Assembly (NCBI GenBank): GCA_035292585.1
Contig: DATDPU010000039.1
Location: 1 to 64,000, forward strand
DNA: 64,000 bases
Reading direction: 5' to 3'
DNA from: DASSFZ01 sp035292585
GTDB taxonomy: Bacteria; Chloroflexota; Anaerolineae; Fen-1058
Shown piece after piece: positions 1 through 8,255 of the stretch (its first letter is position 1; each line of letters starts with the position of its first letter). The notes below the pieces were generated by a model, which had not been told where the DNA came from, did no database searches, and saw only the letters and a program-made list of their open reading frames with translations. A program made the translations under genes and the position numbers.

Positions 1-140
1 CCGTCCTTATAGCTGACAATGAAAGGCGGCGGCTGGCACTGCCGTCCGCCGCAGTGCTGGCCGCCGCCCGCCCTCCTAAACTGCAAATGAGGGCGGCGGT
101 CATGCGGCGGGAACTACGCAACTTCAGATTGTTGAAGCAC
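1..140. repeat. Intergenic repeat family A, copy 1 (partial at window edge)
   Basis: Positions 1-54 match 10822-10875 with a single difference, and 111-140 resembles 10911-10940. The copy is built from GC-rich inverted segments such as GGCGGCGGCTGGCACTGCC. It belongs with the copies at 4223-4371 and 10768-10941. Confidence 0.7.
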
Positions 141-170
141 TAGTGCTCGGCCACAGTGATTTTGATGGGC

Positions 171-242
171 GTAGCGTAGGGCCTCGTGCCCGCCGAAGGC
201 GCCCACAACCCCACACGGGGGCGCAAGCAGGGGCTAAGCTAC
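171..242. repeat. Intergenic hairpin repeat family B, copy 1
   Basis: The ends GTAGCGTAGGGCC and GGGGCTAAGCTAC form an imperfect inverted repeat around a GC-rich loop. Related copies occur at 1799-1847 and 52938-52988, with a degenerate half-copy near 59493. It is non-coding and could fold in RNA. Confidence 0.65.
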
Positions 243-476
243 CCGTCATTTTCCCTGTGGTAGGGAACTAGTACATGTGGGCGTAATTGTAGCAATGGTT
301 TGTCATTCCGAGCCGCGCCCTTTGCGGCGAGGAATCCGAAGTTCGGGCGGCAGTTGGACTGCCGTCCACTCCCCGCCGTACAACTGCGGGGAGAACTAGC
401 GGGGCCAATTGCGACGGGGCGGACTATGCAGAGAACTGCGGCTTGCCCCATCCGATGCTATGAAACAGGGTAGGAG

Positions 477-485
477 TGCTATAAT
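477..485 (+). promoter_or_regulatory. Extended -10 promoter of apgM
   Basis: TGCTATAAT is a perfect -10 hexamer at 480-485 with the TGn extension. No convincing -35 lies at 16-18 bp, which is typical of extended -10 promoters. It stands 36 bp upstream of the apgM start. Confidence 0.55.
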
Positions 486-521
486 CTTTCATGAATTTTG
501 CACTCTCCACAAGGAGCCACG

Positions 522-1730
522 ATGGCTGACTTTGAACTGCTCAAGGATTTGATCGCGCCGAACCAAACCAAGATCGTCCTGCTCGTCATGGATGGGCTGG
601 GCGGTATCCCGCGCGAACCGAACGGGCCGACGGAACTCGAATTCGCGAAGACGCCCAACCTCGATCGCTTGGCAACCGAGGGCAGCCTGGGCCTGATTGT
701 CCCGGTGCGGGCCGGCATCACACCCGGCTCAGGCCCGGCTCACCTGGCGCTCTTCGGTTACGATGCCGTCGAACACCAGATTGGGCGCGGCGTGCTCGAA
801 TCGCTCGGCATCGGCTTCGACTTGCAGCCCGACGATGTGGCGGCGCGCGGCAACTTCTGCACCGTCGATGAGGCCGGCAATATCATCGATCGCCGCGCGG
901 GGCGCATCCCCACGGCAAAGTGTGTGGAGTTATGCAACAAGCTCCGGCCGATCGCGCTCCCCGGCGTCGAGGTGTTTGTCGAGCCGGTGAAGGATTATCG
1001 CTTCTGCTTGATTCTGCGCGGGCCGGGACTTGATCCGCGCGTCGAGGATACCGATCCGCAGCGCAAAGCCCCGCCGCTGCCTGCTCGCGCAGTTGTGCCC
1101 GAAGCGCAACCTACGGCCGATTTGTTTAACCAGTGGATCGCGAAGGCGCGTGAGGTTCTGAAGAATGAGCATCCGGCGAACATGCTCACGTTGCGGGGCA
1201 TTGCCTCCGATCCGGGGCTGCCCCGTTTTCCCGATGTATACGGCTTGCGTTCGGCCTGCGTCGCCGTGTACCCGATGTACAAGGGGGTGTCACGGTTGGT
1301 CGGGATGGACGTGATCGAGTTCGACGGCGAGACGCCGGCCGATGAGTTCGCCGCCGTGAAATCGTTCTGGGACACGTACGATTTCTTCTTCGTCCACGTC
1401 AAGCCGACGGACAGCCGGGGCGAGGATGGCGACTTCGAGGCCAAGGCCAAAGTGATCGAGTCGGTCGATGCGGCGCTGCCGGCGCTGCTCGATCTGAAGC
1501 CCGCCGTGCTGATGGTGACCGGCGACCATGCCACGCCGAGTGTGTTGAAGACGCACTCCTGGCATCCGGTGCCGACGCTGGTGTGGGCGCCCGGCGCAAC
1601 CCGGCGCGATCCGGGTCAGGCGTTTGGCGAAACTGAATGCCTGAAGGGGGCGCTGGGCATCTTCCCCGCGACGGATTTGATGCCGCTGGCGCTGGCGCAC
1701 GCGAAACGCTTGCAGAAGTTCGGGGCGTAG
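522..1730 (+). CDS. apgM: 2,3-bisphosphoglycerate-independent phosphoglycerate mutase, archaeal type
   Basis: A 402-residue cytosolic enzyme that interconverts 3-phosphoglycerate and 2-phosphoglycerate in glycolysis and gluconeogenesis. It belongs to the alkaline-phosphatase superfamily (ApgM type). The metal-binding N-terminus reads LLVMDGLGG. The nucleophile region is TPGSGPAHLALFGYD. The C-terminal metal ligands are VTGDHATP and THSWHPVPTLVWAPG. Length is usual for ApgM. I chose the ATG at 522 because AAGGAG lies at 511-516 with 5-bp spacing; the upstream in-frame TTG at 498 has no such site. The gene stands alone, with a minus-strand gene downstream. Confidence 0.9.
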   Translation: MADFELLKDLIAPNQTKIVLLVMDGLGGIPREPNGPTELEFAKTPNLDRLATEGSLGLIVPVRAGITPGSGPAHLALFGYDAVEHQIGRGVLESLGIGFDLQPDDVAARGNFCTVDEAGNIIDRRAGRIPTAKCVELCNKLRPIALPGVEVFVEPVKDYRFCLILRGPGLDPRVEDTDPQRKAPPLPARAVVPEAQPTADLFNQWIAKAREVLKNEHPANMLTLRGIASDPGLPRFPDVYGLRSACVAVYPMYKGVSRLVGMDVIEFDGETPADEFAAVKSFWDTYDFFFVHVKPTDSRGEDGDFEAKAKVIESVDAALPALLDLKPAVLMVTGDHATPSVLKTHSWHPVPTLVWAPGATRRDPGQAFGETECLKGALGIFPATDLMPLALAHAKRLQKFGA

Positions 1731-1798
1731 ATTATCCACGAATCTACACGAACGAACACGAATAAAAAGGCATCGCTCCTGTATTGCACACGTGCGCC

Positions 1799-1847
1799 GT
1801 AGCATAGGGCCTCGCGCCCGATGCCCGCCCACGAGGGGCTCAGCTCC
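1799..1847. repeat. Intergenic hairpin repeat family B, copy 2
   Basis: GTAGCATAGGGCCTCGCGCCC, then CCCACGAGGGGCTCAGCTC: a diverged copy of the 171-242 element. It lies in the space between apgM and the convergent gene 1898-2578, where it could act as a bidirectional transcript end. Confidence 0.55.
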
Positions 1848-1897
1848 CATCCATTTGAAGCTGCGGACGGCAGCCGCATACGTTTTCCGATCGGTTC

Positions 1898-2578
1898 TTA
1901 GCGCACCATCCTCAGCCACCACCACGTTCCGGCCAGCAGCACCAACGCCTGTACGACCGTCGCCGCGCCGATCAAGATCGCGATATCGCTCCAGAATTTG
2001 ACGGGATACAGCCGGATCAGCGTATCGGTGAACTGAAACAGCCAGGTCTCGCCCTCGAAGAAGATGCGGTGAAACTGGACGAAGAAGGTGTCGAAGTTGA
2101 TCAGGATGTACGCGATCAGTCCGGCGGCGATGACGAGCGTGAGCAGCGACCCCCATTGCAGCGCGCGCGGGATGATCGCGCGCGTCTCCTCCGCGCGGCC
2201 TAGCACGATCGCCAGCGCGATGAGGGCGACCAGCGTAAACAGGTGCAGCGGGTAAATCTGCCCGATCAAGACGCGCACGTCTGCCATGTGCCCCAGCTCG
2301 CGCGCGTTGAAAGCCTCGCTCCCATCGGGCAGGCGCGCCTGGCGCAGCAGCTCGATCCCTTCGCCGTACTGCGGCAGCACGGAGTGCAGCCCGGTGAGGG
2401 CGAGCTCGGTTCGCTGCTCCTGATTCAACCCGTAAGCATCGGGCGGGAAGTCGGGCCGGGCGTACTCGAAGTGGATGTACCAGTCGTTCGCCAATACGCG
2501 GATCGCGTTGACGACGAGAATGGCGGGGACGAAAATCGCAATCGCGATCGAAAGTAATGTGATAAGCACTTGACGCAT
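1898..2578 (-). CDS. DUF1461/TIGR01906 integral membrane protein, Lit-like
   Basis: A 226-residue membrane protein with an N-terminal hydrophobic segment (residues 3-30) and three more near 110-127, 142-162 and 196-222. An extracytoplasmic loop lies between the first two. The pattern ELGHMADV (His97) and FVQFHRIFFEGETW (His170) is the signature of the DUF1461 family. Family members include Lit, the lipoprotein intramolecular transacylase of Firmicutes, which uses two conserved histidines. That enzymatic role here is inferred from the family. AGGGG precedes the ATG. The 7-bp repeat array 2593-2634 lies immediately upstream of the start. Confidence 0.7.
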   Translation of the reverse strand: MRQVLITLLSIAIAIFVPAILVVNAIRVLANDWYIHFEYARPDFPPDAYGLNQEQRTELALTGLHSVLPQYGEGIELLRQARLPDGSEAFNARELGHMADVRVLIGQIYPLHLFTLVALIALAIVLGRAEETRAIIPRALQWGSLLTLVIAAGLIAYILINFDTFFVQFHRIFFEGETWLFQFTDTLIRLYPVKFWSDIAILIGAATVVQALVLLAGTWWWLRMVR

Positions 2579-2592
2579 AAGCCCCTTTGATG

Positions 2593-2634
2593 AGTGAACA
2601 GTGAACAGTGAACAGTGAACAGTGAACAGTGAAC
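2593..2634. repeat. Heptamer tandem repeat (AGTGAAC x6)
   Basis: Six perfect head-to-tail copies of AGTGAAC are followed by degenerate AGTGATT and GGTGATT units. It lies between two minus-strand genes. Single or inverted copies of the same heptamer occur at 8187-8245, 12525-12575 and 22923-22990. Confidence 0.9.
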
Positions 2635-2646
2635 AGTGATTGGTGA

Positions 2647-4173
2647 TTACGGCAACGTGATTTCTCCTCGTGCGATTCCCAACAGGTAATTTACCACTAT
2701 CGAATTCGTTAGCTGCTCGACCGGCGCGCGATCGTCGGTGAAGATAACTTCGCCAGGCGACGCCTCGCGCAGGCTGAGCAGCGCGCGTTCCGCCGCGTTG
2801 CGCACCAGCGGATGCGTCATCGCATCGAGGTTGGCCCGCAGGTTATCCGGCGCGGTCGGCTGCACGGTGGCGTAAACGATCGTGTTGAAGGTGTTCGGCA
2901 CGTCGGCGCGATGCACGGAGGCGAAGACTTGTCCTAGCGTCGCCGCCAGCGCATCGACCAGACGATCATCATCGCCGGCATGGCCGGCATTGATGGCGAC
3001 GACGCCTGCATCGGTGAGACGCTCGCGCACTTGCTGGAAGAACTCGACCGTCGTCAGATGCCAGGGGATGTAGGGTAGGCGGTAAGCGTCGATGCCGATC
3101 ACGTCGTAGCGATAGGGTGAGCGCTTGAGCGCATAGCGCCCATCGGCGATCAACACGTTCAGGTTCGCCAGATTCATATCGAAATAGTCGCGGCCGGCCT
3201 GCACGATGCGCGGATCGATCTCGATGCCATCGATCGGGATCGGGCCGAAAGCGGCCGTGTACTGCCGCGCGATCGTCCCGGCGGCCAGCCCGATGATCGC
3301 CACGCGCTGCAATCGATCGGCGGTCGGCGGCAAGTTGAAATACGGCGCGAGTGTGAAGAAATCCCAGGTGCCGCCGGTGTCGAGGCGCGTCGGATTGTAA
3401 ACCGAGTGCACGCCTTGTCCCTCGTTGAGCAGCAGGAAAGTCGTCTCGCCGCGCTGCACGACTTGAATGTAGTTGTACGCTGATTCGGTTTGGAAGAGGG
3501 CGCCGGGCGTGGACTTGATATCGGGCCGGACGAAGACGGCCAGCCCGATGATCGCCGCCGGCATCCACGCGTAGCGCAGTGCGCGCCGCCGCAGACCGAT
3601 CAGCCCGATCGACAGCAACACCAGCGACAGCGCTACGAAGGTGTTGCGCGTGCCAATGGTTGGGATCAGCACGAGCACCGGCAAGAATGTGCCGAAGAAG
3701 CTGCCCAGGGTCGAGATGGCGTATACCCGGCCCGATACGTTGCCCGCGCGAGCGACATCATCTACTGCCAGCCGGATCGCAAACGGCGAGACGCAGCCTA
3801 ACAACGTGATCGGTGCGCTGAACAAGACCAGTGCGGCGACGAATGAGCCGATCAACAGCGCGGCGTTGAAGTCGGCAAAGCCGATCGAGGCGAGCGAGAG
3901 GATCGGATGGGCGACGAAAGGGACGAGGCCGATCAAGAACGCGGCCCAGGCGATGATGCGATACAGCACGTCGGGGCGCGGCGCGCGATCGGCCCAACGC
4001 CCGCCGAGCGTGTAGCCCGCGCTCAAGTACAACAAGATCAGGCCGATGAGCACGGCCCAGATCAGGTTGCTGGTCCCGAAGTACGGCTCGATCAGTCGGG
4101 AGGCGGACAGCTCCACCGCGAGCGTGACCAAGCCGCTGACGAAGACGGTAAGGTACAGATAGCGTCGGTTCAT
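2647..4173 (-). CDS. Membrane-fused spermidine-synthase-like methyltransferase-fold protein
   Basis: A 508-residue protein. The N-terminal half (about residues 1-215) carries six to seven hydrophobic segments of the MFS-like type found fused to spermidine synthases. The C-terminal half has the Rossmann fold of polyamine synthases: VAIIGLAAGTIARQY (ligand loop), IDGIEIDPRIV (acidic strand 2), LIADGRYAL and GIDAYRLPYIPWHLTTVEFF (gate-like region). The canonical GGG of the ligand loop is replaced by LAAGT, so the substrate is uncertain. Family members are annotated as fused MFS/spermidine synthase, mostly without biochemical proof. Confidence 0.75.
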   Translation of the reverse strand: MNRRYLYLTVFVSGLVTLAVELSASRLIEPYFGTSNLIWAVLIGLILLYLSAGYTLGGRWADRAPRPDVLYRIIAWAAFLIGLVPFVAHPILSLASIGFADFNAALLIGSFVAALVLFSAPITLLGCVSPFAIRLAVDDVARAGNVSGRVYAISTLGSFFGTFLPVLVLIPTIGTRNTFVALSLVLLSIGLIGLRRRALRYAWMPAAIIGLAVFVRPDIKSTPGALFQTESAYNYIQVVQRGETTFLLLNEGQGVHSVYNPTRLDTGGTWDFFTLAPYFNLPPTADRLQRVAIIGLAAGTIARQYTAAFGPIPIDGIEIDPRIVQAGRDYFDMNLANLNVLIADGRYALKRSPYRYDVIGIDAYRLPYIPWHLTTVEFFQQVRERLTDAGVVAINAGHAGDDDRLVDALAATLGQVFASVHRADVPNTFNTIVYATVQPTAPDNLRANLDAMTHPLVRNAAERALLSLREASPGEVIFTDDRAPVEQLTNSIVVNYLLGIARGEITLP

Positions 4174-4222
4174 GAGATTCTTGGACGCGGATTACGCGGA
4201 TAAACACTGAGAAATAGAAATC

Positions 4223-4371
4223 GCAGTTGGCGCGGCAGTTGCACTGCCGCCGCCTCATCTGCCGCACAACCCTCTTCGCTACGCTCGTGGGCAGGCCGCC
4301 GCCCTTCTTTATGAAGGGCATGTAGGGCGGCGGCTGAACTGCGGCAGCAACATGCAACTGCGTAAGTCCTG
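4223..4371. repeat. MITE-like intergenic element (family A, copy 2) flanked by a 15-bp direct repeat
   Basis: The 149-bp GC-rich element starts with GCAGTTG and has CAACTGC near its end. It contains internal inverted segments (GGCAGTTGCACTGCC; GCCGCCGCC/GGCGGCGGC). The exact 15-bp sequence TGAGAAATAGAAATC stands on both sides (4208-4222 and 4372-4386), as expected for a target-site duplication. The surrounding sequence (GGACGCGGAT...AAACACTGA and TCAGTGTTTGTCCGCGTCC) would be one hairpin if the element were removed. Positions 4265-4303 match 10784-10822 almost exactly. Confidence 0.7.
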
Positions 4372-4420
4372 TGAGAAATAGAAATCTGTGTTAATCAGTG
4401 TTTGTCCGCGTCCCCAATCT

Positions 4421-6016
4421 TTATGGCAGGCCGGTCACCTGGATGTCACGCGGGTGCTCCACGCTGAAGTCGAAGCGCACGAACTGTTTAGCGCCCGGCG
4501 CCAGCGTCACCCGCCAGGTGAGCTCGTTCATTTCGCTGTGCCCGGCCGGTTTGGGATCGGCCGATTCCAGTTTGATCTTGATCGATTCGTGGCGCGACAC
4601 CGGCAGCTGGTCGTGCAGCTCCAGGGCGATCTGGTCCGGGCGCAAGTTGCGCAGTTCGATTTCGTAACCGTAATGCAGCTTGCGTTTGTCCTGCAACAGT
4701 TTCTTGTCCACCTCGCGCGCTTTCAGCTCGCGCTTGACGTACACCCGATCGTCCACGCCCAGATACAGTTCAAATTCCTCGCCCGGCGCGATCAGCTTGA
4801 GCGGGGTATTGCCGATAAAATCGCCTTCGACGAACAACGCCGCTTTGCCCGGCAGCAGCACCCGATCGGCGGCGTTGGTCACTTTGGCGCGGCGATAGGC
4901 AAACTCGGCCAGCTTCGGCACGCTGACGTAGTCGAACTGCGCGTCAAGCCGCGCCGTAGCGACGGTGACTTTGTGCGGCTCGCCGTCTGCCGGAATGCCG
5001 GCCGTCTGCGGCAATCGAAAGGTGACCGACGCGCCGGCGCTTTCCACGCTGGCGGTCACGGCTTCCATCTCGACGGGTTCAGGCGCGGGCGCGGCCATCT
5101 CGGCCTCTCTCAACATCGTCGGTGCGACGGCGGCCGCCAGCCGGGCGCGGGGCGCAGCTTGCGGCAGCGGTCGGGGGGGTTCCGGCTGAAAGACGTTGAC
5201 GTACCACGGCTTGAGCTCGGGCCGCACCGAGGCCAGCGCCGGTCGCGCCGTCGATAACAGCAGCGTCACGTTTTCCCAGTCTTCGCCGGTTCGCTGCGTG
5301 ATCTGCCCCAGGTAGGTCAGCTCAAGCGCGCCGTCGCTCAGGCGTACATCGTAGAGCGGCTGCCAGCCGGCGTTGGCGACGACGTAGACTAGGTCGACGG
5401 TCAACTCGCCGGCCGTCGTCGCCTCGACCTCGATCGTCGCCGTGTAACGTTCACGTCCCCGGCTGCCTCGCAGCGCTTCGAGATCGTTGCGCAGCTTCTC
5501 CAGCTGCTTGGCCAGCGCGCGGCGTTGAAGGTTGACCTGGCGAATGCCCTCTTGCGTGCGCGCGAGCTCTTGCGCGACGAAGTTCATCAGCGCGCTGCCC
5601 TGCCCGATATCCGTGCGCGCGAACGCCACCCCGCGCGCCAGATGCTCGCCGGCTTTTTCTGCTACCGTGCGAGCGTAAAGTTCCTGCACGGCGAACGCTT
5701 CGGCCTGGTCGGCCAGCAGCTTGTCCGCATCTTCCACGGCCTGGAGCTGGTCTTCCAGTTCTTTGATCCGCGCCGTGGGCGTATCGGCATAGAAAGTCTT
5801 CCGCGCGTCGACGCCGAGCAGGCGCGCGATACCGCCCGGTGCGCCGGGCGTAAATTTGCCCCCGGCGCGGATCGAGGCGGTATCGAGCGCGAGCGGCAAC
5901 TCGGCGATGCTCAAGGGATGCAGCCCTGGCTCCAACGCGACGGCGCCGCGTCGCGTGATGCGGGCGCGATCGGGATATACGGTCACTTCGGCGATGTGCG
6001 TGCGCAGGTCGGGCAT
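4421..6016 (-). CDS. DUF4140/DUF4139 (mucoidy inhibitor A-like) protein
   Basis: A 531-residue protein without an obvious signal peptide. The N-terminal DUF4140 part begins IAEVTVYPDRARITRRGAV. A coiled coil follows at about residues 85-190 (RIKELEDQLQAVEDADKLL and QRRALAKQLEKLRNDLEAL). The C-terminal DUF4139 beta domain includes the YVVANAGWQPLYDVRL motif and ends in EHPRDIQVTGLP. An Ala/Pro-rich linker lies at about residues 270-310. The family is related by name to MuiA, but no molecular role is established. GGGAG stands 8 bp before the ATG, and a promoter lies divergently at 6053-6080. Confidence 0.8.
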   Translation of the reverse strand: MPDLRTHIAEVTVYPDRARITRRGAVALEPGLHPLSIAELPLALDTASIRAGGKFTPGAPGGIARLLGVDARKTFYADTPTARIKELEDQLQAVEDADKLLADQAEAFAVQELYARTVAEKAGEHLARGVAFARTDIGQGSALMNFVAQELARTQEGIRQVNLQRRALAKQLEKLRNDLEALRGSRGRERYTATIEVEATTAGELTVDLVYVVANAGWQPLYDVRLSDGALELTYLGQITQRTGEDWENVTLLLSTARPALASVRPELKPWYVNVFQPEPPRPLPQAAPRARLAAAVAPTMLREAEMAAPAPEPVEMEAVTASVESAGASVTFRLPQTAGIPADGEPHKVTVATARLDAQFDYVSVPKLAEFAYRRAKVTNAADRVLLPGKAALFVEGDFIGNTPLKLIAPGEEFELYLGVDDRVYVKRELKAREVDKKLLQDKRKLHYGYEIELRNLRPDQIALELHDQLPVSRHESIKIKLESADPKPAGHSEMNELTWRVTLAPGAKQFVRFDFSVEHPRDIQVTGLP

Positions 6017-6052
6017 GGGCCATTCTCCCGTGGAAGATGGGCGGCAGAGTCA

Positions 6053-6080
6053 ATTATAACTGATGTTGTCAGGATGACAG
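6053..6080 (-). promoter_or_regulatory. Promoter of the DUF4139 gene (minus strand)
   Basis: Read on the minus strand: CTGTCA (6080-6075), 16-bp spacer, TATAAT (6058-6053). It is followed by a leader of about 30 nt containing GGGAG. It is divergent from the MFS promoter. Confidence 0.5.
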
Positions 6081-6131
6081 CTGTTTTTAGAGCGCATTCC
6101 AAGTAGCTCGATGCAGCCTGTCCGTCAACGC

Positions 6132-6160
6132 TTGACCGTGTTCAGCAGCGCTGCTATAGT
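6132..6160 (+). promoter_or_regulatory. Promoter of the MFS-VTT operon
   Basis: TTGACC (6132-6137), 17-bp spacer, TATAGT (6155-6160), with the TGC extension at 6152-6154. This is a near-consensus sigma70-type promoter 30 bp upstream of the MFS start. Confidence 0.65.
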
Positions 6161-6190
6161 CGAACGAATTTTACTTACCAAGACACTCTC

Positions 6191-7489
6191 ATGACCACAC
6201 ATCTTCGTCGCAATGCCGTAGCCATCCTCCTTGACTTCGCCGGGTTCGGTACCGCGCTCGGCTTCATGGGTTATAACACGCTGCTGCCGCTGTTGGCCTT
6301 CACGCTCACGCAAAACGAGGCGCTGGTCGGCCTGGTCGGAACGCTGTGGACGGGCATGTGGCTGCTGCCGCAAATGGCCGCCGGTCGCTGGATGTCGCGC
6401 CGGCCGCGCAAGAAGCCCGTCTTGATTGGCGGGGCGCTTCTCTCGCGCCTCGCGTTCGGTCTGCTGGTGGTGATGCTCGCGGCGGGACGCGCACTCGATC
6501 CATTCACCGCGTTTGCCGGGGTGGTGATCCTGATCGCGCTGTTTCGCGGCCTCGACGCCGTGGCCGCCGTCGCCTGGTTCGACGTGGTGAGCAAGGTGCT
6601 CCCCACGACGGTGCGGGGGCGCATCTTTGGATTGGGGCAGGCGCTGGCCAACGTGCTGCGCTTCGGCGCCTCGCTCGTCGTCACGGCGGCCATTGCCGGC
6701 GGGCTGAAATATCCCGATTCCTTCATAACGCTCTACGGGTTCGCCGCCCTGTCTTTGGGCCTCTCGTTCTTCGCGTTGCTCTTCCTGCGCGAACCGATCG
6801 AGGATAACTCTAAACCGCTGGCCGGCCAATTGAGCTTCCTGGCGCACACCTTGCACGTGCTGCGCACCGATCCACGCTTTCGGCAGATGACGATTGCGCG
6901 TTTACTGGTGGGGTTGTTCGAGTTGGCGGGGCCGCAATACGTCGTTCACGCGACCAAAGAACTCGGCCTGGCCGATTCGATCATCGGCCTGTTCCTCGCC
7001 GCGCAGACCGTCGGCGGCGTGCTGGCGAGTATCGCGCTGGGCGGCTTGAGCGGTCGCAAGGGGGCGGCCTCGGTGATCCGCGTCGGCACGATTTTGGCGG
7101 CGAGCGTGCCGCTGCTCGCGCTGCTGCTGCATCTGCTCGGACACAACCAGCCGGGACCGGCGGCAGTGGGCTATGTACTGCTGTACGGGTTGAGCGGCGC
7201 GCTGGATGCGTCGTATATGCTAGGTTACCTGGACTACACGATGGCGATTGCGCCGCCCGGCGAGCGGGCCACCTACACCGGGCTGGCGAACACGATTGGC
7301 GGGCTGGTCGTCGTCGCGCCGACGATCGGCGGCGTCATTTTGCGATTCACTTCGTATCCTGTCCTCTTCGCGTGCGCGGCGGTGGGTGCAGGGCTGGGGC
7401 TGCTGGCTGCGCTGCGCTTGCCGGCCGCCTGGAGCGCGGCCGAGCCAGCCGTAAGTGAAACTGTCGGCGTTGAGACCGCGCAAGCATGA
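6191..7489 (+). CDS. MFS transporter
   Basis: A 432-residue polytopic membrane protein with about 12 hydrophobic segments and a long cytoplasmic loop near residues 195-235. The loop between TM2 and TM3 carries the short basic motif GRWMSRRPRKKP, a variant of the MFS motif A region. It is probably a secondary transporter, but the substrate cannot be read from the sequence. The start lacks a strong Shine-Dalgarno sequence. The last four bases overlap the start of the next gene (ATGA), so the two are translationally coupled. Confidence 0.75.
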   Translation: MTTHLRRNAVAILLDFAGFGTALGFMGYNTLLPLLAFTLTQNEALVGLVGTLWTGMWLLPQMAAGRWMSRRPRKKPVLIGGALLSRLAFGLLVVMLAAGRALDPFTAFAGVVILIALFRGLDAVAAVAWFDVVSKVLPTTVRGRIFGLGQALANVLRFGASLVVTAAIAGGLKYPDSFITLYGFAALSLGLSFFALLFLREPIEDNSKPLAGQLSFLAHTLHVLRTDPRFRQMTIARLLVGLFELAGPQYVVHATKELGLADSIIGLFLAAQTVGGVLASIALGGLSGRKGAASVIRVGTILAASVPLLALLLHLLGHNQPGPAAVGYVLLYGLSGALDASYMLGYLDYTMAIAPPGERATYTGLANTIGGLVVVAPTIGGVILRFTSYPVLFACAAVGAGLGLLAALRLPAAWSAAEPAVSETVGVETAQA

Positions 7490-8190
7490 ACCGGTCGATT
7501 TGGATCGGGGCGATCGTTCTGCTCATAATCGGCGCGGCGGCCAGTGTGGCGGCCTGGCCCTGGATCGAGGCGCGGGTCGATGTGCTGCTCGATCGCGATC
7601 GGGTGCTGAACTGGTTGAGCAGTTTCGGCGCGTGGGCGCCGCTGTTCTTCATCCTGCTCAGCTTCATTCAAGTGGTGCTCGCGCCGATCCCGGGGCAGTT
7701 CATCGGCGTGGCGGGCGGCTACTTATTCGGGGCGTGGGCCGGTTTGCTGTACGGCTTCGTCGGCGCGACGCTGGGCGCCGGGGCCGCGATGTGGCTGGGC
7801 CGTCGCCTGGGTCGCCCCTGCCTGCTGCGGCTGTTCGGTGAAGCGGCGCTGGCGCGCTTCGATCGATTCGCAGATCGGCGCGGCCCGCTGTTCTTTTTCC
7901 TCGTCTTTCTCTTCCCCTTCGTTCCCGACGATCTGGCCTGCTACGCGATCGGACTGAGCCGGCTGCCGATCGTGCCGATGCTGATCATGGCCTCGATTGT
8001 GCGCCTGCCGTCCGGCGTGGTCTCGGTGTTGATCGGCGAGAATGTGGTGAGGTTGTCGCCGGAGCTGCTGGCCGGCCTGGTCGTGGGCGTGAGCGTGCTG
8101 GCGCTGCTGATTGGGAGGTACCAAGCGCGTATCGAGGCGCGGCTGATGCGGTGGATCGCGCGGTTGTCTGCGCACACTGATCACTGTTGA
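7486..8190 (+). CDS. VTT-domain (TVP38/TMEM64, DedA-like) membrane protein
   Basis: A 234-residue integral membrane protein. The VTT/SNARE-associated core spans about residues 40-200: VVLAPIPGQFIGVAGGYLFGAWAGLLYGFVGATLGAGAAMWLGRR is the hallmark reentrant-loop region (shown in the sequence at nucleotides 7675-7806), followed by FLFPFVPDDLACYAIGL. Families with this core include lipid scramblase or flippase-like proteins; the role here is inferred only at that level. It overlaps the MFS gene by 4 bp, forming a two-gene operon. Confidence 0.8.
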   Translation: MNRSIWIGAIVLLIIGAAASVAAWPWIEARVDVLLDRDRVLNWLSSFGAWAPLFFILLSFIQVVLAPIPGQFIGVAGGYLFGAWAGLLYGFVGATLGAGAAMWLGRRLGRPCLLRLFGEAALARFDRFADRRGPLFFFLVFLFPFVPDDLACYAIGLSRLPIVPMLIMASIVRLPSGVVSVLIGENVVRLSPELLAGLVVGVSVLALLIGRYQARIEARLMRWIARLSAHTDHC

Positions 8191-8250
8191 CTGTGGACTG
8201 TTCACTGTTCGGTAAGTCGGTAAACAGTCCACCGTAATCGGTAAACAGTA
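8187..8250. repeat. Short tandem/inverted repeats between convergent genes
   Basis: The 65-bp space between convergent genes is filled with units of the type GTGGACTGT, GTTCACTGTT and GGTAAACAGT. The units are partly self-complementary and could form a bidirectional terminator-like hairpin. No U-tract is present. Confidence 0.55.
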
Positions 8251-8255
8251 ATCAG

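Larger units (their letters stand above)
1..521. other. Repeat-rich intergenic region upstream of apgM
   Basis: I see no credible gene here. The stretch is a patchwork of short repeats. Positions 1-140 are a partial copy of repeat family A, cut by the window edge. Positions 171-242 are a family B hairpin. Positions 299-338 carry the TGTCATTCCGAGC...GAGGAATC motif that recurs between genes in many environmental genomes. Positions 344-400 hold a fragment resembling family A (GGCAGTTGGACTGCC) and a CTCCCCGC/GCGGGGAG hairpin. The apgM promoter lies at the right end. Confidence 0.6.
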
